A model generated the notes under the pieces. It did not search any database and was not told the DNA's origin. It saw only the letters and a list, made by a program, of their open reading frames with translations. DNA of 64,000 nt from contig NC_064682.1 in assembly GCF_023278565.1 (NCBI RefSeq), positions 1,736,001-1,800,000 on the forward strand, written 5' to 3'. This DNA comes from Colletotrichum lupini (taxonomy: Eukaryota; Ascomycota; Sordariomycetes; Glomerellales; Glomerellaceae). Numbering within the stretch: position 1 is the first letter of the stretch; every line of letters begins with the position of its first letter. The position numbers were made by a program, and so were the translations under genes. This document shows, piece after piece, positions 9,526 through 21,216 of the stretch.

Positions 9526-11874
9526 ATGGACATCCTAAACGATCAGCATCATAACATCAACGTAGCCCCCCCGCCCGACGAGCCTCAATGGCCTCCCCGA
9601 TCTCCTCACGAAGCCCTCATTAGCACCCCGAGCGGTCGCGAGCGCCTCAGACGCCTTCAAAATCGAGGATCACCCTCTCCTTCACCGTTAAAGAGGGGAC
9701 GAGCGAACTCCACCTTATCTACACGATCGGCGAATTTGATCGACGAAATGGACGACCAGGAGGACGAGGACGAGGAGACACTTCAGTTGAAGTTGCAGGA
9801 GATTCAGGCAAGGTTAAAGTTGAAGAAACTGCAGAGCGCAAGGGAGAGGACGGAAGCAGCTCCACCGACTCAAACGCGACCAACCTCGAAAGGTTTTGGA
9901 GTTGGCCGGGCGCTCTCCCGACCTGAACCCCAGGCCACCATCGAGGTGCCTGTGTCTCCAATCCGAAAGACTCAGCCCGCACCACCAAAAGCATCGCCGA
10001 CCCGGGTTGCGCTCGGGATTGATAAAGGTATCAAGAGAGCACCGAGTGTGCTGCGCAGGAATACAAATCCCCAAGATGGGCAGCAGCAGTTCGGCGGTTA
10101 TCTTCAGAGGTCACGGACTCCTGCTCAACAAGAGGTATCACGACCACTGAGTTTCAATGAGAGGCTAGCTGCAGCAAGAACACAAGAGGTCGACCGACAG
10201 GGATTGAGGGAAAGAGTACAAAAAGTCAGGTCGGAGACTTTTGATATTGGGCAGAAAGAGATTGAGCAGTTCAAGGAAAAGGCGATTGACATTCCCGAGC
10301 AAGAGGAAGCTGCGCCGAGTTTCTCCAGAGATGAGATCCTTGGTGGAATGAGCAGAGCAGAACCCAACCAGCGCAAGCTAGACGCAATACCTGCTCTTCC
10401 AGCTCCATCATCCTCCAAAGACGACGACGACCCCCAAGGTCTCTACGAGCCTCCACCGGACTGGATGATGGCTGGACAGAAACCACAAAGACCGAAGAAG
10501 GTCGCACCAGCAGATGTGCCGGAAGCCGAAGCATCGGCATTCGAACCGTATTCTAGCTTTCATCTCTCCCAGCGCATTCTTCCCCACCAAGTCTTGACCA
10601 GGACTCTGTCTGGAAAGAAGATATTCAAGTTGCCCGACTTGCTGCGGAAGGTTAAGGCTCCAGAGTTTCAGCTCCCAGACATTGAACAAGACATTGTCGT
10701 CTTCGCCGTTATTGCAAAGAAGTCAGAACCCCGCTCTCACAAGCCCCGGGCTGATCAAAATGGCAAGCAGTCAGACCGAGGGAAGTACATGGTCGTCACA
10801 TTATGCGATCTAAAGTGGGAACTTGAGCTTTTTCTCTTCAACTCAGGATTTACCCGATTTTGGAAGCTCACAGAAGGCACAGTGCTGGCGATTCTGAACC
10901 CGACCATTATGCCACCTCCAGTTGGCAGAGAAGCCACTGGGAAGTTCAGTCTCGTGATCAACTCTGATGCTGACACAATCATGGAGATTGGAAAGGCCCG
11001 GGACTTGGGATTCTGCAAATCCATCAAGAAAGATGGCGAGTTCTGCAACTCTTGGGTCAACAAGAAACGAACCGAGTTTTGCGAATTTCATACTAACGAA
11101 GCTGTCTCCAAGCAGCGAGCAAGTCGCATGGAGGTCAACACAATGGACTTTGGCGGTGTTGGAGAGAAGTTCAAGTGGAAATCGAGACAGCTCGTTAACC
11201 CACAGCCCGAGAAGAAATCGGGAAAGTACGACCGAGAAACACACAGCCATTGGTTCGCTACGAAATCAATGAGTTCTGCGTCACTCATTGACGGAGGCCA
11301 GGCTCTTATGGACAGGAGAGAAAAGGAAGAGAATCTAAAAAGAAGGATGATTGCCCAAGAACGCGAGAGGGGCATCATGTCGCGGCTGAGTAAAATCGGC
11401 GCCGGCACTGGAAAGGAGTACATGCAACAAACAGACCGCAATCGTAACCCTACGTCCGCGTCAAGTTTGCCGTCATCCTCGTCAGCTTCGAACGTACTCG
11501 GGGCGCGACAGAAGCCTGATATCAAGAGCTTAGGCATTATGCCCAGGAATAGGGAACTAGCTCTTCACCTCAGCCCGATCAAACGAAAGAGACCGCAGAG
11601 CGCGCAGTCTAGCTCCTCGATCGGGGCGCCGTCGTCGGCGACGGCCACGACAGGGCTAAAGACCGGTTTTGGATGGGGCGGCAATCTCAAGGACAAGCTC
11701 GCCAAGATGAAAGAAGGTGAAAAGCTGAATAGCGATAAGCCGCCGGTGAGGAAGAAGACGAGATTCGTGACGGAGAAGGGGATTCGCGAGGCTGGGAGGG
11801 AGAGTCTGGGTATGGACCTGCCGCAGGCGGTTTCTTTTGAAGATGACGATGACGACGATTTGATTATTGTGTGA
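9526..11874 (+). CDS. MCM10: Minichromosome maintenance protein 10 (Mcm10) replication factor
   Basis: Single exon, 782 residues. Mcm10 activates the CMG helicase and links it to DNA polymerase alpha. The N-terminus has a predicted coiled coil (EDEETLQLKLQEIQARLKLK). The conserved core starts at about residue 345 (FHLSQRILPHQVLTRTLSGK), continues through the OB fold (YMVVTLCDLKWELELFLF, WKLTEGTVLAILNPTI) and reaches the Mcm10 zinc finger at about residues 497-522 (GFCKSIKKDGEFCNSWV, then FCEFH), giving three Cys and one His ligand. The following RMEVNTMDFGG segment is also typical. The C-terminal part is low-complexity and ends in an acidic DDDDDD stretch. An ATG 4 nt upstream (9522) opens a 10-codon out-of-frame ORF that overlaps this start, so leaky scanning may modulate translation. 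Confidence 0.93.
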   Translation: MDILNDQHHNINVAPPPDEPQWPPRSPHEALISTPSGRERLRRLQNRGSPSPSPLKRGRANSTLSTRSANLIDEMDDQEDEDEETLQLKLQEIQARLKLKKLQSARERTEAAPPTQTRPTSKGFGVGRALSRPEPQATIEVPVSPIRKTQPAPPKASPTRVALGIDKGIKRAPSVLRRNTNPQDGQQQFGGYLQRSRTPAQQEVSRPLSFNERLAAARTQEVDRQGLRERVQKVRSETFDIGQKEIEQFKEKAIDIPEQEEAAPSFSRDEILGGMSRAEPNQRKLDAIPALPAPSSSKDDDDPQGLYEPPPDWMMAGQKPQRPKKVAPADVPEAEASAFEPYSSFHLSQRILPHQVLTRTLSGKKIFKLPDLLRKVKAPEFQLPDIEQDIVVFAVIAKKSEPRSHKPRADQNGKQSDRGKYMVVTLCDLKWELELFLFNSGFTRFWKLTEGTVLAILNPTIMPPPVGREATGKFSLVINSDADTIMEIGKARDLGFCKSIKKDGEFCNSWVNKKRTEFCEFHTNEAVSKQRASRMEVNTMDFGGVGEKFKWKSRQLVNPQPEKKSGKYDRETHSHWFATKSMSSASLIDGGQALMDRREKEENLKRRMIAQERERGIMSRLSKIGAGTGKEYMQQTDRNRNPTSASSLPSSSSASNVLGARQKPDIKSLGIMPRNRELALHLSPIKRKRPQSAQSSSSIGAPSSATATTGLKTGFGWGGNLKDKLAKMKEGEKLNSDKPPVRKKTRFVTEKGIREAGRESLGMDLPQAVSFEDDDDDDLIIV

Positions 11875-12460
11875 AGGCAGCATTTTTTGGGAATGGGGTC
11901 ATTCGAAGGCGACACTGGTCGGACGGGATGGGAAGGTATGGGCTTGCGGTTACACAGGGAGTTTTCCCTAGGTATGACTCCTGGATGGAGTCCGCTTGAA
12001 GCGATTATGGTCACCAAATACAGGTTACAGAAAACGGCTTCAAGACAGGATATCACGTCAAAAAAGACACTATTTTGACAATAGTCTGGCCGTTTACTTA
12101 GTATTTCGTGTGATCACACCTGGCTAAGGTGAGGTATAGTAAACTGCCTCACTTGGCGTCACATCAATGATATGACCGCGGAAGCGTATTCGTCGCTATT
12201 TAGCTTCAATTGAGCACATGATCCTCATCAGGGGGATATCTGAGAATTACACCGAGAGGTGAATGTGACTTCCTTCAAAATGCCGTCCATTCACCATTCA
12301 GCTTCTTGTAAATCATCTTTCTAGCCATGAATCGTCGTCAATCGTACTCAATTTGTTCGCCAAAAGGGTCCTAAGCTGTCTCCTTTACACACCAAAAACC
12401 AACGAACCTTTCACTCTTCCTGGGAAGAGCACTCCAAAATAACAAACCTCACACACCAAA
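11875..12460. other. Intergenic, 3' of MCM10
   Basis: About 0.6 kb with the MCM10 3' UTR and the upstream region of a small ORF. No other coding signal is visible. Confidence 0.5.
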
Positions 12461-12802
12461 ATGAAAAGACAACATAATACTCTGCCCGGCCTACGAGCCG
12501 CGACAGTCGCTCTTCTTGCCGCTCGAAATGTAAAAGCTGCCGAGAGAGTCTTCTGCGCCGACGCAGAAAACATTGTGGTTCACCACATGAGCTGCGATGA
12601 CGCCCCCGGCGGCACCTTCTTCTTGTTCGCCAGTGAGGAGGAACACGCGATCGGCAGCGCCGTCGATCCAAAGGCCGTCGATCTATACGACAGTGCTAAT
12701 TTTATCGACCGCAAGTACGCCAAAGAGCAGCGTGAGCTACGAGAACGAGACTTGGAGTCAAGAGGTTTTGGGAGCATGACGCCGCGGGGATGCGGTAGCT
12801 AG
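12461..12802 (+). CDS. Small uncharacterised protein, 113 residues
   Basis: A single open frame starts in a good fungal context (A at -3, preceded by CACCAAA). The protein is not recognised. Residues of roughly 10-22 (LRAATVALLAA) are mildly hydrophobic but are followed by RNVKAAERV, so a cleavable signal peptide is doubtful. Three cysteines are present (C32, C45, C111). The middle is acidic (SEEEHAIGSAVDPKAVDLYD) and the end is a charged helix (RKYAKEQRELRERDLESRG). It could be a lineage-specific gene or a chance frame; length and start context favour a gene only weakly. Confidence 0.4.
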   Translation: MKRQHNTLPGLRAATVALLAARNVKAAERVFCADAENIVVHHMSCDDAPGGTFFLFASEEEHAIGSAVDPKAVDLYDSANFIDRKYAKEQRELRERDLESRGFGSMTPRGCGS

Positions 12803-13122
12803 ATTGACGGTGAGCAGAACGCATGGAAGCAGATAGTAAGAAAAAGAGAATCGTAAAAGAAGAGACCAAAAGAAGTCCGAAAAAGAAGCTGCTTGTGGCC
12901 TTATGTAGGACCAACAAATTCGAACTCGCGCTCTTGCCGAAACCAGGCATTACTTTCCACCACTAGGTCATATACACATCAGGCGGTGCTTCTTGCCTCA
13001 ACGTTGCCGATTGAATTGAATACAGAGTCTCGATGGCTATTGTGTTGTATTCCATGTGAGGATACTGCGGAACATGAGCATCTGAGTATACGTCTGCGAG
13101 TACCACGCGCGGCTCCACACTC
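12803..13122. other. Short intergenic region
   Basis: About 320 bp between the small plus-strand ORF and the stop codon of the minus-strand GH92 gene; convergent 3' ends. Nothing else is recognised. Confidence 0.5.
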
Positions 13123-15550
13123 TCACGTCTTCGATACAGCCACATAACTCGGCGGCCTTGCCTCTTTACTCTTCCCCCAGTCGGACTCCTTGTCTCCCAG
13201 CGTCAACTCTAATGTCTTGCCCTGACTGAAGAATTCATGTCCGATCCAACTCTTGGTATACGCCTCCTCGTCCAGCTTGGCACTCTGCACGTAGATGTTC
13301 TTGTACGCAGCGTCAAACCCGACACATTTGATAGTGGCATTCCCTCCCGTCACCGGATTTTTGACACTAACTTCCTCAAAGAACGGCGGCGTGATGAGAT
13401 ACACATTTTGCCCCGCGACTGGGAATAGGCCCATGACGGAGAAGGCAAGAAAAGCCCCCATGGCGCCCGAGTCGTCATTACCCGGCAACCCGCCACGCGA
13501 AGAGTTGAAGGCCGAGGGGATATATTTGTGGATGCGTTCCGCTGAGAGGCCTGGCCGACCGGCGTAGTGGTAGAGATAGACGGTCAGGAATACGGGCTCA
13601 TTGGAGATGTCGGCTAGTGGCGACGCGTGGAAGTAATTGAGGCGGGACACGAAGGCGTCATCGCCGCCCATGAGATCGATGAGGGTTGATGTGGAGTGGG
13701 GAACGATGCTGGAGACAGATTAGCTAGACCGCAGTCGCAAGAACTTGGAGTGTACTAACAATTGATACTGCCAGATGCTCGCCTCGAACGTTTCGCTCGG
13801 ATTTGTCGTCAGGGAGCAGAACCCGGCGAGATTCGAGCAAGCTATGGGATCTTGGAAGCCCCATGTTCCATTCATGTACTTGGGCTGGAAGAAGCCAGAG
13901 AATCCAGTGTCGGTGCCATTGATCAAAGACCTTTGGTCCTCTTTCCACAGATTCTGCCAGTTCATACTTCTTGCAATGTATTTGTCGTGTGACTGACCCT
14001 CCCCTAGCCCCTGAGCTAGGGTTGCAAGGCAGTAGTCGTTGTAAGAGTATTCCAAAGTCCTCGTGATGCTTCTTGAGTTTGTGCCAAACCCAACTGGGTC
14101 AAAGTCTAGATATGGGATGTAGTTGAGGGTCTTCCAGCTTGTGAGGCCGCCGCGTCCCTCATAAGACCACTCCAGGGGTTCGTCCTCGGCATCTTTCGTT
14201 ATGGCCGCGAGAGCCACCTTCCAGTCTATCGAGGTTAGGTTTTTGACGTAGGAGTCGACGATTACGACATCGGCGTTGGAGCCTCCTTGAGTCCAGCCTT
14301 TGCAGAGAGACATGCGACAGTCTGGCAGCCAGCCTTCGTGCTTGTAGATGTCGAGCATGGAGTTTATCATTTGCGCTTGAGCTGCTGGATCGATAACGGT
14401 AAGCAGGGGGTGTTGGGCACGAAAGCTGTCCCACATGCTGCACATTATTAGAAAAGGAGAGCTGGAGACATGAAATGGATACTTGCCAGTAGAACGAATC
14501 AAAGTAGGGGATCCGGCTATCCCAATGCGGATTCTCGCCAGTGTAATTCTGAGGAGAAATCATGTTACGGTATAAGCCGCTCCAGAAACTCTTTTGCAAG
14601 TCTTCCGTTGCGCCAGCTGCCTTGACTGAAACGGGGCTCAGTTTCTCTCTCCAAGCGTCCTTTGCTGTCTTCACCAGCGAATCAAAGTTGTTCAGCGGAT
14701 CCGGAATCTCCTTCTCTGCGTTGCGACATGCCTGATCACTGCTCTTGAACGAGACTCCCACTCTGGCAGTGACAGTGTCGTTGGTCAGCTCTTTGAAGCG
14801 CACGAAGCCGCCGCCCTCGAGGTCAAACAGGTTGAAGCCTCTCGTGATGAACAGCTCCTTGGGCTCGTTACCGGCTCTGTTATTGACCCATACCCCAGTA
14901 TCAAAGACCTGGGCGCCAAAGAAGTCGACGCAGTAGTGAAGCACGTACGACCCAGCACCGAAGCTAGGCAGGAATGTCCCGTTTCCAAACATTCGCCCTG
15001 TGGGCGTGTCGACCTTGATCGACGCGTTTTGCCTGCTCGCCCAAAGATCTGTCAAGTCCAACAGCACGAGCGGATGCTCGCTTCCGCCGCTCGGGAACTT
15101 GAACCGCATGAGCGCCGCGTGCTCAGATACCGTCATGTCCGCCTTCACGCCGGACGACAGCTCGACGGAGAAGTAGCCCGGCTCGGCGACGGTCTTGTTC
15201 GCTTCATGCTGCGTCGCCCGGTCCCCGATGCGGAATCTACAGTTGTTAAGCTCGTCGCCGGGGCAGAGCTGAGGGAAGAGCGGGAAGTTGCCCAGGCTGG
15301 GGTTTCCGCCGGTGCCGCTGTCGTGGACGATACTGAAGCCGGTGATGTTGCTCCCGTCGGTCGAATAACCTCCAGTCTTTTCCCCGTCGACATCGGCTAC
15401 GGCCTTGGCGAGGCCGTATGGTAGTGTCGCACCGGCGAATACGTTCCCGCCGCGTTGGGAACCGATTAAAGGGTCAACAAAGGCTAATGGATCAAACGAT
15501 TGGCAACATCCCGCCACTACGAAGGCAATGAGCGGTACGAGGAAGCGCAT
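13123..15550 (-). CDS. Secreted glycoside hydrolase family 92 alpha-mannosidase
   Basis: Three exons, 15550-14487, 14437-13760 and 13708-13123, give 775 residues, a normal GH92 length. Intron 2 (51 nt) is GTTAGT...CAG. Intron 1 (49 nt) uses a GC donor (G|GCAAGT...CAG), which restores the family sequence FDSFYCMWDSFR; no GT donor does so cleanly. GH92 enzymes are calcium-dependent exo-alpha-mannosidases acting on mannans and N-glycans. Visible features: signal peptide MRFLVPLIAFVVAGCCQS, then DPLAFVDPLIGS with GGNVFAGATLPYGLAK at the start of the N-terminal beta-sandwich, GFSIVHDSGTGG, KGWTQGGSNADVV in the (alpha/alpha)6 barrel, VPHSTSTLIDLMGGDDAF across junction 2, and PGNDDSGAMGAF, which carries the expected catalytic-base aspartates. 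Several N-glycosylation sequons fit secretion. It faces the MFS gene divergently across 1.5 kb. Confidence 0.93.
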
Positions 15551-17019
15551 GGTTTACATGCGACGAGAGCACGCTGGGAGGAAATGGACCAACTGCTTCT
15601 AGAACGGCATTCGATGCTCAAGTAGTACCCGAGAGAAGGAGAGTCTGCTCGTTGGGTGTTATCCGGCGAGAAGAGGCTGAACCCAAACCCGAAGCTACGC
15701 AGTTCGTGTCAGAGTTGAAGCTGGATCACCGACCGAGTCTCCGAAGAGCTCATTTTCATTTACTTCCATCGCCTTGCCTCATGCATAATGACCGCACGGC
15801 AATCCCGGCCGCAACGTCGTCCGACTTGATTAGCAAAGTTTAGTTCATGACCCCGCACAAGAGCTCTATGCGGTAGGTGGTACTAGGTTCGACGATCCTG
15901 CGTGGAAGATCACGGGAATAAAATGAACGTTACATAGAGTGGTTAGCTCCATTGCATCGTTTGGATCAAGCCAGAATATGGGCACGGCTCTTGGGGGCTA
16001 AATGGATGAGATACGGCACAACTGACCGTGCCCTTCTTTTCAATCTCCCTGCTACGCATGCTTGCTTGATTTTTCTCTGCCAGACGTCAAATGCAGCGCT
16101 GTACATCGCGTTGATTGATTCCGTAGATTCTTCATCATTGGGTCCGTCCGGGATACTGAACGGCACTTGTTCGATGAGTTGATACAGCCGAAAGCCAACG
16201 AAGGGTTGAGACTGAAGTCTTACATATCTAAGCGATATGAAAAGGATGACAAGTGATAGGAGGTCAGGCTCGCGAGGCAAACCAGGAAAGCAAGGACTGA
16301 TATATCACTAGGGTGAAGTGAAACTGGGTACTTTTATTGCATCCTCATGACCCCAGGTCTGGAAGATGGTAAAATACGCGAGGTTTTTATAGAATGTTTC
16401 CGGAAACCATTTTGTTTGAAGCTACGGAGTGATCTTCCTGAGGGTCCGCACACTGTGAGGCCCCTAGCTCGTGTCAGTTACAGGGATAGCACGGCCCCGG
16501 ACACTCCTGTCTAGGTCGCTTTCTTGTCTCGTTCGCAGCTTCTGGCAGCTTTCTCTCATCCCCCTCTACGTTTTGTAAGTGGCTCAATATGACTCAGTCC
16601 ACGTAGTCAGACTGACAATATGACAATGGATTTACATAAGTTTACGAGTTCACACTAGAGAGAAAAAAATCGTCCGAACACCAGGCTCACGAACATCAGA
16701 CGAACTCAATGAACTAAAACGAGACGTTTGGAAGAGCCCCTTTGGAGGTTGTGCGCCCGAAACACTCAATGCTCCAGCTTAGCCCCCGGAAAACCACCCC
16801 GTGCAAGATGGAGAAGGACACCTGGAACTTCGAAGTTTAACAACTTCAACTCCACCTCATGGGGCTTTCGCTCTTAATCTCGACTCTTACCACAATCTCA
16901 CATCGAAGCTGGCTTCATTTCATATCCTACTTAATATCCCTCACTCGACGTATCTGCCAGTGTAGTCCGTACAAAGATTGAGAATCTAGGACCCAGTCAC
17001 CCGCTAGGTATCCTCCACG
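15551..17019. other. Intergenic region between divergent GH92 and MFS genes
   Basis: About 1.5 kb of normal-GC DNA holding both promoters. Open frames present are short and lack codon-use or domain signals. No RNA gene recognised. Confidence 0.5.
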
Positions 17020-18465
17020 ATGCTAGACATCTACCAGATCAACCTCGCCGGCCTTCTCCTCGCCTGTGGCGTTCTCTTCGCTTCGGGAAGCCAAGACAAG
17101 TCTGATGTCTCCAAGAAAGATGCGAAGAAGAGTTCACAACAGAAGTCAAAGCAGACAGGCTCTCAATGGGCCTTCTACGTCGTCTACGCCCTCGTGATGG
17201 GTTCAGACTGGCTACAGGTAGCTAGCCCCTCACATGCAATCTCTGAATCTAAGGATCGAACCTCCTGACATGGCAACACTAGGGGCCATTCCTCTACTCT
17301 CTTTACAAGAATGAGCATCAAATCTCGGCAGACTTCGTGCCGACGCTCTTCACAACCGGCTTCGTCTCCGGCGCCGTGGCCGGCTACTTCATCGGTTCAC
17401 TAGCCGACCGCCACGGCCGCAAGGCCAGCTGCCTCTTCTTCTGCGCCGCATACGCGCTCTCCTGCATTCTCACCACGATACCCAGTGTCCCGTTGCTCTT
17501 CATCGGCCGCGTACTCGGCGGTCTGGGAACTAGTCTCCTGTTCAGCGTCTTTGAGAGCTGGATGGTGACGGATTTCCATGCCCGTCGTCTGAGCGAGAAG
17601 GGCATGGACCTTTCGCGGACGTTCGGCCTGATGAGCACTGTCAACAGCATTGTCGCGATTGTGAGCGGTGTTGTGAGCGAATGGCTCGTCTCCGTGACTG
17701 GGACCCGCAAGTCGCCATTTTTGGCCAGTGTCGGGCTGCTGGTCGTTGCTGCTGGTGTTATTGCCAGTCAATGGGTACGTTGCAACATCAAATCGTATAC
17801 TATTGCTAATTTCTTACTGACTGGGTGTGAAGGACGAGAACTATGGCTCGGCAGGTCAAGTCTCTTCATCGGAAAGGTCCAACGTCAACAAGCCTAGTCT
17901 TTGGGCCACAATGACGGACAAGCGCGTTCTCACAATCGGCCTCGCCTCAACCATGTTTGAAGGTTCAATGTATCTCTTTGTAGTACTCTGGTCCCCGGTT
18001 CTCGTCTCGGCCTCATCCTCACCCGAGACACTGCCATACGGCATCATCTTCGCCTCCTTTATGGCCTCGACCCTCCTCGCCTCTCTTCTGTACCCCCGCC
18101 TGCTCGCCCTCGTCTCCACGCCATCCCGGCTGCTGCTATCGGTCCTGTTCGCCGCCAACGCCGTGTTCTTCGCTCTCGGAACGGGTGCTCCTCGCGCGGA
18201 GCAAGTCACCTTTTGGCTCTTCTGCCTGTTCGAAGCCTGCGTCGGGTTGTATTTTCCCTCGATGGGATACCTCAAGGGGAAAGTCGTCGATGACGGTGTC
18301 AGGGCACAGGTGTACGGCGTCCTGAGGATCCCGCTCAATGTCTTTGTGGTTGTTAGCTTGATGTTCAGCAGCGATGGACAGGCGGGTAAGGTGTTCCTCG
18401 TCTGTGGCATGCTGCTTCAGGCGAGTTGTGGCGCGCTGTGGCTTATGGGTGGACAGGATGTGTAG
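17020..18465 (+). CDS. Major facilitator superfamily transporter, MFSD5/MOT2 (molybdate-anion transporter) type
   Basis: Three exons, 17020-17217, 17283-17774 and 17833-18465, both introns phase 0 (65 nt, GTAGCT...CTAG; 58 nt, GTACGT...GAAG with CTGAC branch), giving 440 residues. The first junction creates SDWLQGPFLYSLY, a hallmark of the MFSD5 family, which is absent if the intron is read through. The MFS loop 2-3 motif appears as GSLADRHGRK, followed by GRVLGGLGTSLLFSVFESW. About 11-12 membrane segments are visible, beginning with INLAGLLLACGVLF, with a basic cytosolic loop (KKDAKKSSQQKSKQ) near the N-terminus and a hydrophilic central loop at GSAGQVSSSERSNVNK. Characterised relatives import molybdate; that substrate is a family-level inference. 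The start is the first ATG with good context and a membrane segment right behind it. Confidence 0.9.
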
Positions 18466-19130
18466 ATAGCTATTAGTCCCATTATCGCCTCCGTGTGGCG
18501 ATCTTCTCGTCTCCAACTAGAATTTGACTGGTCTTGACCTTGACATGAACAAGAACCTTCAGGCCGCAGCCCTAGTCTCCAGTCATACGTGCAAGAATAT
18601 CACCACCCTCACCGACTGACGTCTACTTAAGCGCCCGTAAGACACATCAGACGCGCCTTTCGGGCCGTTAAGTACAACCTCGCTCGTTCGCCCTGGTTTT
18701 GGGTCTCGTTGTACCAGGGCTTGGTGTTCTTGTGTTTAGGTGACCATATTTGACTTGTTCTCACGTCCGACGTTCCGCATTGCCTATGTGCACATCGTGC
18801 TTCTTAAAACGAGCAGATGTGTCGCATACAACCCCCAAGCGGGCGGAAATTCCAATGTCATCTGACAGATCATTCAGGCACATGAATACAAAACGGCAGA
18901 GCATGTCTCAAACCCGAACCATTTGACAGGGCTTGTTGGTGTATACTTCACTATCACTACCTTATCTAAGTACAAAGTGCGCCTCGTATTGTTACCAAAC
19001 GCCGGACCGAAAGCGGCAAGCAGAAGTACCGGCATCCCTTTCACTCATGAGAAACATTGACCCGAAGATTACGAACATATGTATGTGTGTGCGCAAGAAA
19101 AAGACTTCTCTTAGCAATCAAATTGGCCAT
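18466..19130. other. Intergenic, convergent 3' ends of the MFS and tyrosinase genes
   Basis: About 0.66 kb without a supported gene; should contain the two 3' UTRs. Confidence 0.5.
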
Positions 19131-21216
19131 CTAGTAGTCAACTGACAGAGGTCGTAGCATTGCGGGCCGACCCCGCCTAGTACCCAGCGTCGGAAGTTGG
19201 TCCGTAGAGTCCGATGGAACGATCTCTTGGTCTTCAACTTCAATTTTCAAACTTGGGACACGTTCCAACGGCGTAGCTGTGCCATCCAACTGTCGAGAAG
19301 CTTATCAGTCTCACATTGCGTTGAAACTACGCGTCATATGGAGATTAAGTGCGATGGTTGTACTCACCTTGTCAATGACAACTTCCAGCCCATCCGCAGT
19401 CCCTCCAAGAATCCCGCTTACCGAGAGACCACGCAGGCCAGCAGCTTCGATACCTCGATTCAGAGGAATCTCATCATAGCTTTTTCCCTGCCTGGGCATA
19501 TCCAGTAACGTCAAAGAGCCCGCCATCGAGCCTTTCAAGAAAAGCTGCACCTGGCAAGGCAAGTCCAGCTCGTTTCTCTCAACTTCGACTTTGGCGACAT
19601 ACTGCCTTATCGGGACCATCTTGCGCCGCTTGCCCCTCATGGAAGAAGATTGCTGCTTCTGAGGACCGTAGATGCTATTTACCGTCCTACTGACCGCCAT
19701 CTTAACGTCTCCTGGTGTCTGATCCCAGAACCTCATCGGTGCATACGTATACCCCCAGTCACGGACGTGTGTGACCGATTCGCTGGTAAGCGGACCACCG
19801 CCCGTCCCAGTAAAGGGCCACAAGGGGTACTGCGGGTTGATGGTGGTCCCGGATGGCGTGGCGAACATCTGGGATGAGGCATAGGAGAAATGCATTGTGG
19901 CATTTTCGAAGTGAAGAGCTTGCCAGAAGGCAATGAGGCGATCTACATTGGCATGATGAAGCCAGCTTGGGAGACGAATTAGACCTGGCGTCACAAGGGT
20001 GAGGAAGAACTTACAATAGTGGTTCGAATGCCGAGGTTGATAGATGGAGGAGATCCTGGCCGCAGGCGGCCCCGACATGGACTTCTCCATGAGGCCCTTC
20101 AAAGTTGGCGCCTTCATTCTGGGCAGTGACCATCTCATCGAAGGAGGTTGCCTTCAAGAAGACATTATACTGCGGCTAATCAGTAAAGACAACCAACTTG
20201 AAACGCCACAAGCTTGCTCTTTGGAATTGTATTCATCAACTTACAACCTTTTCCTTCAAGCCGTATCCCTTGAGCCTCGCGTTCGCCGTATCGGGATAGC
20301 TTTCGCCGTCTCCAACACACCGCTTCGTGTAATTCTTTCCATCAAAGCTGCCAAATCTGCCATTGAGAGCCGTTTTCGGATAAGTAAAACGGTAGAATGG
20401 GTTTCGCACCGCGAGTGGCTGCAAGGCGCCGCCCACAGGCCTCTTGATGACAACTGTCGGCATCGCCGTCACGGGCGGAACCTGGGAGTCCGCGGCCCAG
20501 TCCCAGTACGCAACGCGCAAACTCTCCGCAGCTTCAACGTATTCTCGCTTATGAGACTCCGGGTAAGAGAGCGCAATACGCTTGGCGTAGCGGACTAGCA
20601 CTTGCTGGAACAAGTAGTCAGTTTTCACTCACTCATTGATTCTTCATGTTTGGGTGATCGGTCGCACGAACCTCGTAAAGCGAGAGATATCCGCGATGCC
20701 AAGTACCAAACAGTCCTTGCTTGTTGACTATTAGCAAGAAGTGAAAAAAAAAAAAAAAAATTGCGCTGCCGGACTGTGAAGACGTACGTTATGTGGGCAA
20801 TATCCAGCATTCGCCCCGGTCTGTGGTCCCCCTCCTGACCAGGCCATATACGGCTGTCCATGAATGCCTACGACTGTCAGTAGAATGTTCTGATGATGAA
20901 GGGACTTTACGATGACAAACCAGCGACTTGAAAATACGATATGGGATCGGTTTCGTTCGCATCCTGCATAGCCGTGAGGGCTCCAATGTACAAGTCCCTA
21001 AGCGTTTGTGAGAAAGATGGTGTCTATCATCAAGCTCTAGTCTTACCATTGCGGTCCGGCTTCTTCGTGTATGGTGTTGATGTTCCTCCTTATTGGGATT
21101 TCACCAGTCCGCATATTGATACCGGATCTCACTCCAACAATAGGGTACTGTTGCGCCGAGAGGGTACATGACGCGGCCACAAGAATGCCAGTAACAAGTG
21201 ACAAAATCGAAACCAT
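19131..21216 (-). CDS. Secreted tyrosinase (polyphenol oxidase, type-3 copper)
   Basis: Eight exons assembled by phase and family continuity: 21216-21047, 20997-20921, 20867-20788, 20719-20672, 20604-20245, 20169-20015, 19965-19368 and 19289-19131, giving 548 residues. All seven introns are GT-AG and 49-78 nt. Tyrosinases hydroxylate monophenols and oxidise diphenols to quinones, for example toward melanin. A signal peptide (MVSILSLVTGILVAASC) precedes the mature QQYPIVGVRSG. Copper site A: His85 (GIHGQPYMAW), His108 (YCPHN) and His117 (FGTWHRGYLSLYE). Copper site B: His272 and His276 (EGPHGEVHVGA) and His300/301 (FWLHHANVDRL). AYWDWAADSQVPP is also typical. The C-terminal tyrosinase domain begins near DWGYTYAPMRFWD. 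A run of about 17 T (sense strand) lies in intron 3. The last exon, LDGTATPLERVPSLKIEVED onward, is the least certain. Confidence 0.92.
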
